From Salvelinus alpinus (Eukaryota; Chordata; Actinopteri; Salmoniformes; Salmonidae), in assembly GCF_045679555.1 (NCBI RefSeq), contig NC_092099.1, forward strand, positions 14,956,076 to 15,020,075: DNA of 64,000 nt, in the 5' to 3' direction. Positions 60,178 through 64,000 of this stretch are shown one piece after another (position 1 is the first letter of the stretch; the number at the start of each line of letters is the position of its first letter). The translations under genes and the position numbers were made by a program. The notes under the pieces were generated by a model. The model made no database searches. It was not told the origin of the DNA and saw only the letters and a program-made list of their open reading frames with translations.

Positions 60178-61310
60178 TCTGTCTCCGCACCACGTGCTCT
60201 CACCACTGGTGTCCCCCAGGGCTCTGTTCTAGGCCCTCTCCTATTCTCGCTATACACCAAGTCACTTGGCTCTGTCATATCCTCACATGGTCTCTCCTAT
60301 CATTGCTATGCAGACGACACACAATTAATCTTCTCCTTTCCCCCTTCTGATAACCAGGTGGCGAATCGCATCTCTGCATGTCTGGCAGACATATCAGTGT
60401 GGATGACGGATCACCACCTCAAGCTGAACCTCGGCAAGACGGAGCTGCTCTTCCTCCCGGGGAAGGACTGCCCGTTCCATGATCTTGCCATCACGGTTGA
60501 CAACTCCATTGTGTCCTCCTCCCAGAGCGCTAAGAACCTTGGCGTGATCCTGGACAACACCCTGTCGTTCTCAACCAACATCAAGGCGGTGACCCGTTCC
60601 TGTAGGTTCATGCTCTACAACATTCGCAGAGTACGACCCTGCCTCACACAGGAAGCGGCGCAGGTCCTAATCCAGGCACTTGTCATCTCCCGTCTGGATT
60701 ACTGCAACTCGCTGTTGGCTGGGCTCCCTGCCTGTGCGATTAAACCCCTACAACTCATCCAGAACGCCGCAGCCCGTCTGGTGTTCAACCTTCCCAAGTT
60801 CTCTCACGTCACCCCGCTCCTCCGCTCTCTCCACTGGCTTCCAGTTGAAGCTCGCATCCGCTACAAGACCATGGTGCTTGCCTACGGAGCTGTGAGGGGA
60901 ACGGCACCTCCGTACCTTCAGGCTCTGATCAGGCCCTACACCCAAACAAGGGCACTGCGTTCATCCACCTCTGGCCTGCTCGCCTCCCTACCTCTGAGGA
61001 AGTACAGCTCCCGCTCAGCCCAGTCAAAACTGTTCGCTGCTCTGGCACCCCAATGGTGGAACAAACTCCCCCACGACGCCAGGTCAGCGGAATCAATCAC
61101 CACCTTCCGGAGACACCTGAAACGCCACCTCTTTAAGGAATACCTAGGATAGGATAAAGTAATCCTTCTAACCCCCCCCCCCCCCCCCCTTAGAGTTAGA
61201 TGCACTATTGTAAAGTGGTTGTTCCACTGGACATCATAAGGTGAATGCACCAACTTGTAAGTCGCTCTGGATAAGAGCGTCTGCTAAATGACTTAAATGT
61301 AAATGTAAAT
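60178..61310 (+). mobile_element. 5'-truncated L2-type LINE
   Basis: The open frame runs from about 60190 through the RT motifs [14 protein letters not shown] and CYADDTQL (YADD at 60307-60318) to 61152 ([14 protein letters not shown]). This is an unbroken 3' third of ORF2, so a relatively young copy. An 18-base C run lies at 61172-61189. The tail is 'aagtcgctctggataagagc', 'gtctgctaaatgac' and short (ATGTAA)n repeats. The tail matches that of the SINE fragment at 31780-31895. It lacks the endonuclease and the RT N-terminus. Confidence 0.93.
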
Positions 61311-62818
61311 GTAATGCCACTAGCAATCCTTGCCAGTTAACTACTGTGGCTTCACTGACTCTTCTGTTGACAACATGTGCATCACTTGCTGATTGGCAGC
61401 GTACTGTAGCACCGGCAGCCTATCAGAAGATTGCAGGTGTAGCTTATTGGAGGCGTGGCTTTCAGCCAACTTTTTAAGGTCTCCCATGAAAGGGATTGTC
61501 ATCCCAGTTAATCTTGTATTCTGCCTTATTTAAAGCTGAGGTAAGTGTGTTGACTATGAAAGGGCATGCAATATTTAAATTATAGCTGATCACTGTGTTG
61601 TAATACTCACTTTCCTACCAGACTATCAGGTCAGAGAGAGTGATGGGTCAGCTATGTTAAATGTGACCGACTGGCTCCATTTGCTCTTATATAGTAACAT
61701 TTGAAATTGTTTACATTGGATAAAAGTAGAGACTCAGAGCTAGAAAATGGAATATCATACACTACATTTGAGGAACAATGGGAAAGTCATTCTGCTTTGA
61801 AAGTTGATAAACTTGTAACCTCACTTTTGAGAAAATGGCCTTTGAATATTTTGGTACACCTACTGGAGAGTTCTTATTTGTCTACACCCATTCAGCATTG
61901 TTCACATCCTCTTAAGCTTTAGCCCACCCATCTCTTGAAGGGTTGATCTGAGTGTTCTGTTTTAACAACAGCAGTCAACACCCAAGCTAACTGGCTAACG
62001 TTGGCTAACTTGCTAGCTACTTCCAGACACAAATGACAGAATAGCTCACTCTGACCATTTTACTTGCCCATTCAGAGCTGGTTAGGCTGTTTTTATGTTA
62101 TCCAGAGTGTTGGTAACTACAACAGTACTGCTCTCAACAATTTCCCTTTTTTTGCCAACGTTTACTGACACCGGCCATATTCAGCTGGTGTTGGTGTTCG
62201 TAAATTCCTCAGTTATTCTGTGCTATGGCACACTCAGACGAGAGTGCTCTGAAATCAGAGTAGATAGCCAGAGCAAATTTACCAGCTAAATCTATCAACA
62301 TTTGTCGCAGTGACATCATTAACATTCTATTGAAATGGTTACTTGCATAGTGGAGTCTTTTGTTAAGACATGTAGCTAGCTAGCTAAACAATGAACCATA
62401 ATCCCAATATATGATGTTACTACCCTGTATGAATCTGCAGGTAGCTAACCAACCAGGTTCAATGTTAGCTAACTAACTTTAGGCTACAACTAGCAAAGCA
62501 AAATGCTCTGAGATATTACTACAGAGATCATACACGTAATGCTAGCTAGCAAGCCAGCCAGCTAATGTTAGCTAGCTAGCTAACAGTACACTTGAACTTT
62601 AAATGAAAATGACTTTCTGACAAAATTAGAAAGGTGTAATATCTGAAAATGTAGCTAGCTACAGTAGACTCTTACCCGTATACATGGATGGACGCCTCTT
62701 CCTCTCTGTCACTGATGCCATGGTTGCCCTTAGTTTGAAGATGTAATCTTCTACTGATTTCAAACTCGGTCCTCCAGAAAGTGAAGAGCAACATTTATGC
62801 AGTTTTACTACGCCATAT
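61311..62818. other. Non-coding stretch with GCTA-rich patches
   Basis: No gene was recognised. GCTA/TAGC tetramer patches lie at about 61985-62020, 62370-62390, 62540-62585 and 62650-62662. Such patches are frequent in fish non-coding DNA. Confidence 0.45.
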
Positions 62819-62820
62819 AC

Positions 62821-64000
<1,180 letters not shown>

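Overview
The window is vertebrate nuclear DNA from a salmonid fish (trout, salmon, charr or whitefish group). Two lines of evidence point there. The repeats are characteristic of salmonid genomes: an HpaI-type tRNA SINE, several Tc1-like transposon families, non-LTR elements sharing the HpaI tail, and hAT elements. The only intact host genes are the convergent homeobox pair dlx1-dlx2. No bacterial-style genes, CRISPR arrays or rRNA genes were seen. Genus and a/b ohnolog status cannot be settled from the window alone.

Layout. Positions 1-26.7 kb are upstream of dlx1: long non-coding AT-rich stretches carrying five DNA transposons (816, 8141, 8925, 11030, 16641), a hAT-like MITE and older repeats. 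dlx1 (plus strand, 26944-28557, three exons, 255 aa) and dlx2 (minus strand, 36871-35718, three exons, 276 aa) face each other across about 7.2 kb. This is the conserved Dlx bigene arrangement. The intergenic DNA holds two candidate forebrain/arch enhancer blocks (about 31.19-31.63 kb and 32.33-32.73 kb, presumed I12b/I12a equivalents). They share a near-identical 17-bp homeodomain-type motif. A SINE fragment lies between them and an HpaI SINE lies just beyond.

From 38.7 kb to the end the window is dominated by mobile elements, several of them nested: a Tc1 element with a 401-bp solo LTR inside its transposase (39347-41351); two LINEs (42056-43945 plus, 43955-46606 minus); hAT MITEs; a two-headed SINE (48089-48380); a Tc1 relic (51001-52060); a hAT transposon with perfect 8-bp target duplications and a LINE inside it (53419-56806); a 51-bp minisatellite (57045-57330); an L2-type LINE (60178-61310); and a Tc1 copy cut by the window edge (62821-64000). 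All transposase and reverse-transcriptase genes seen are broken.

How it works together: dlx1 and dlx2 encode DLL-type homeodomain transcription factors expected to be co-expressed under shared intergenic enhancers. The rest is non-coding or transposon-derived. Points of interest are a GC-AG intron at the homeodomain splice site of dlx1, an upstream ORF whose stop overlaps the dlx1 start codon, the same Leu-to-Met homeodomain change in both dlx genes, the shared enhancer motif, and several insertions whose order and target sites can be read directly.
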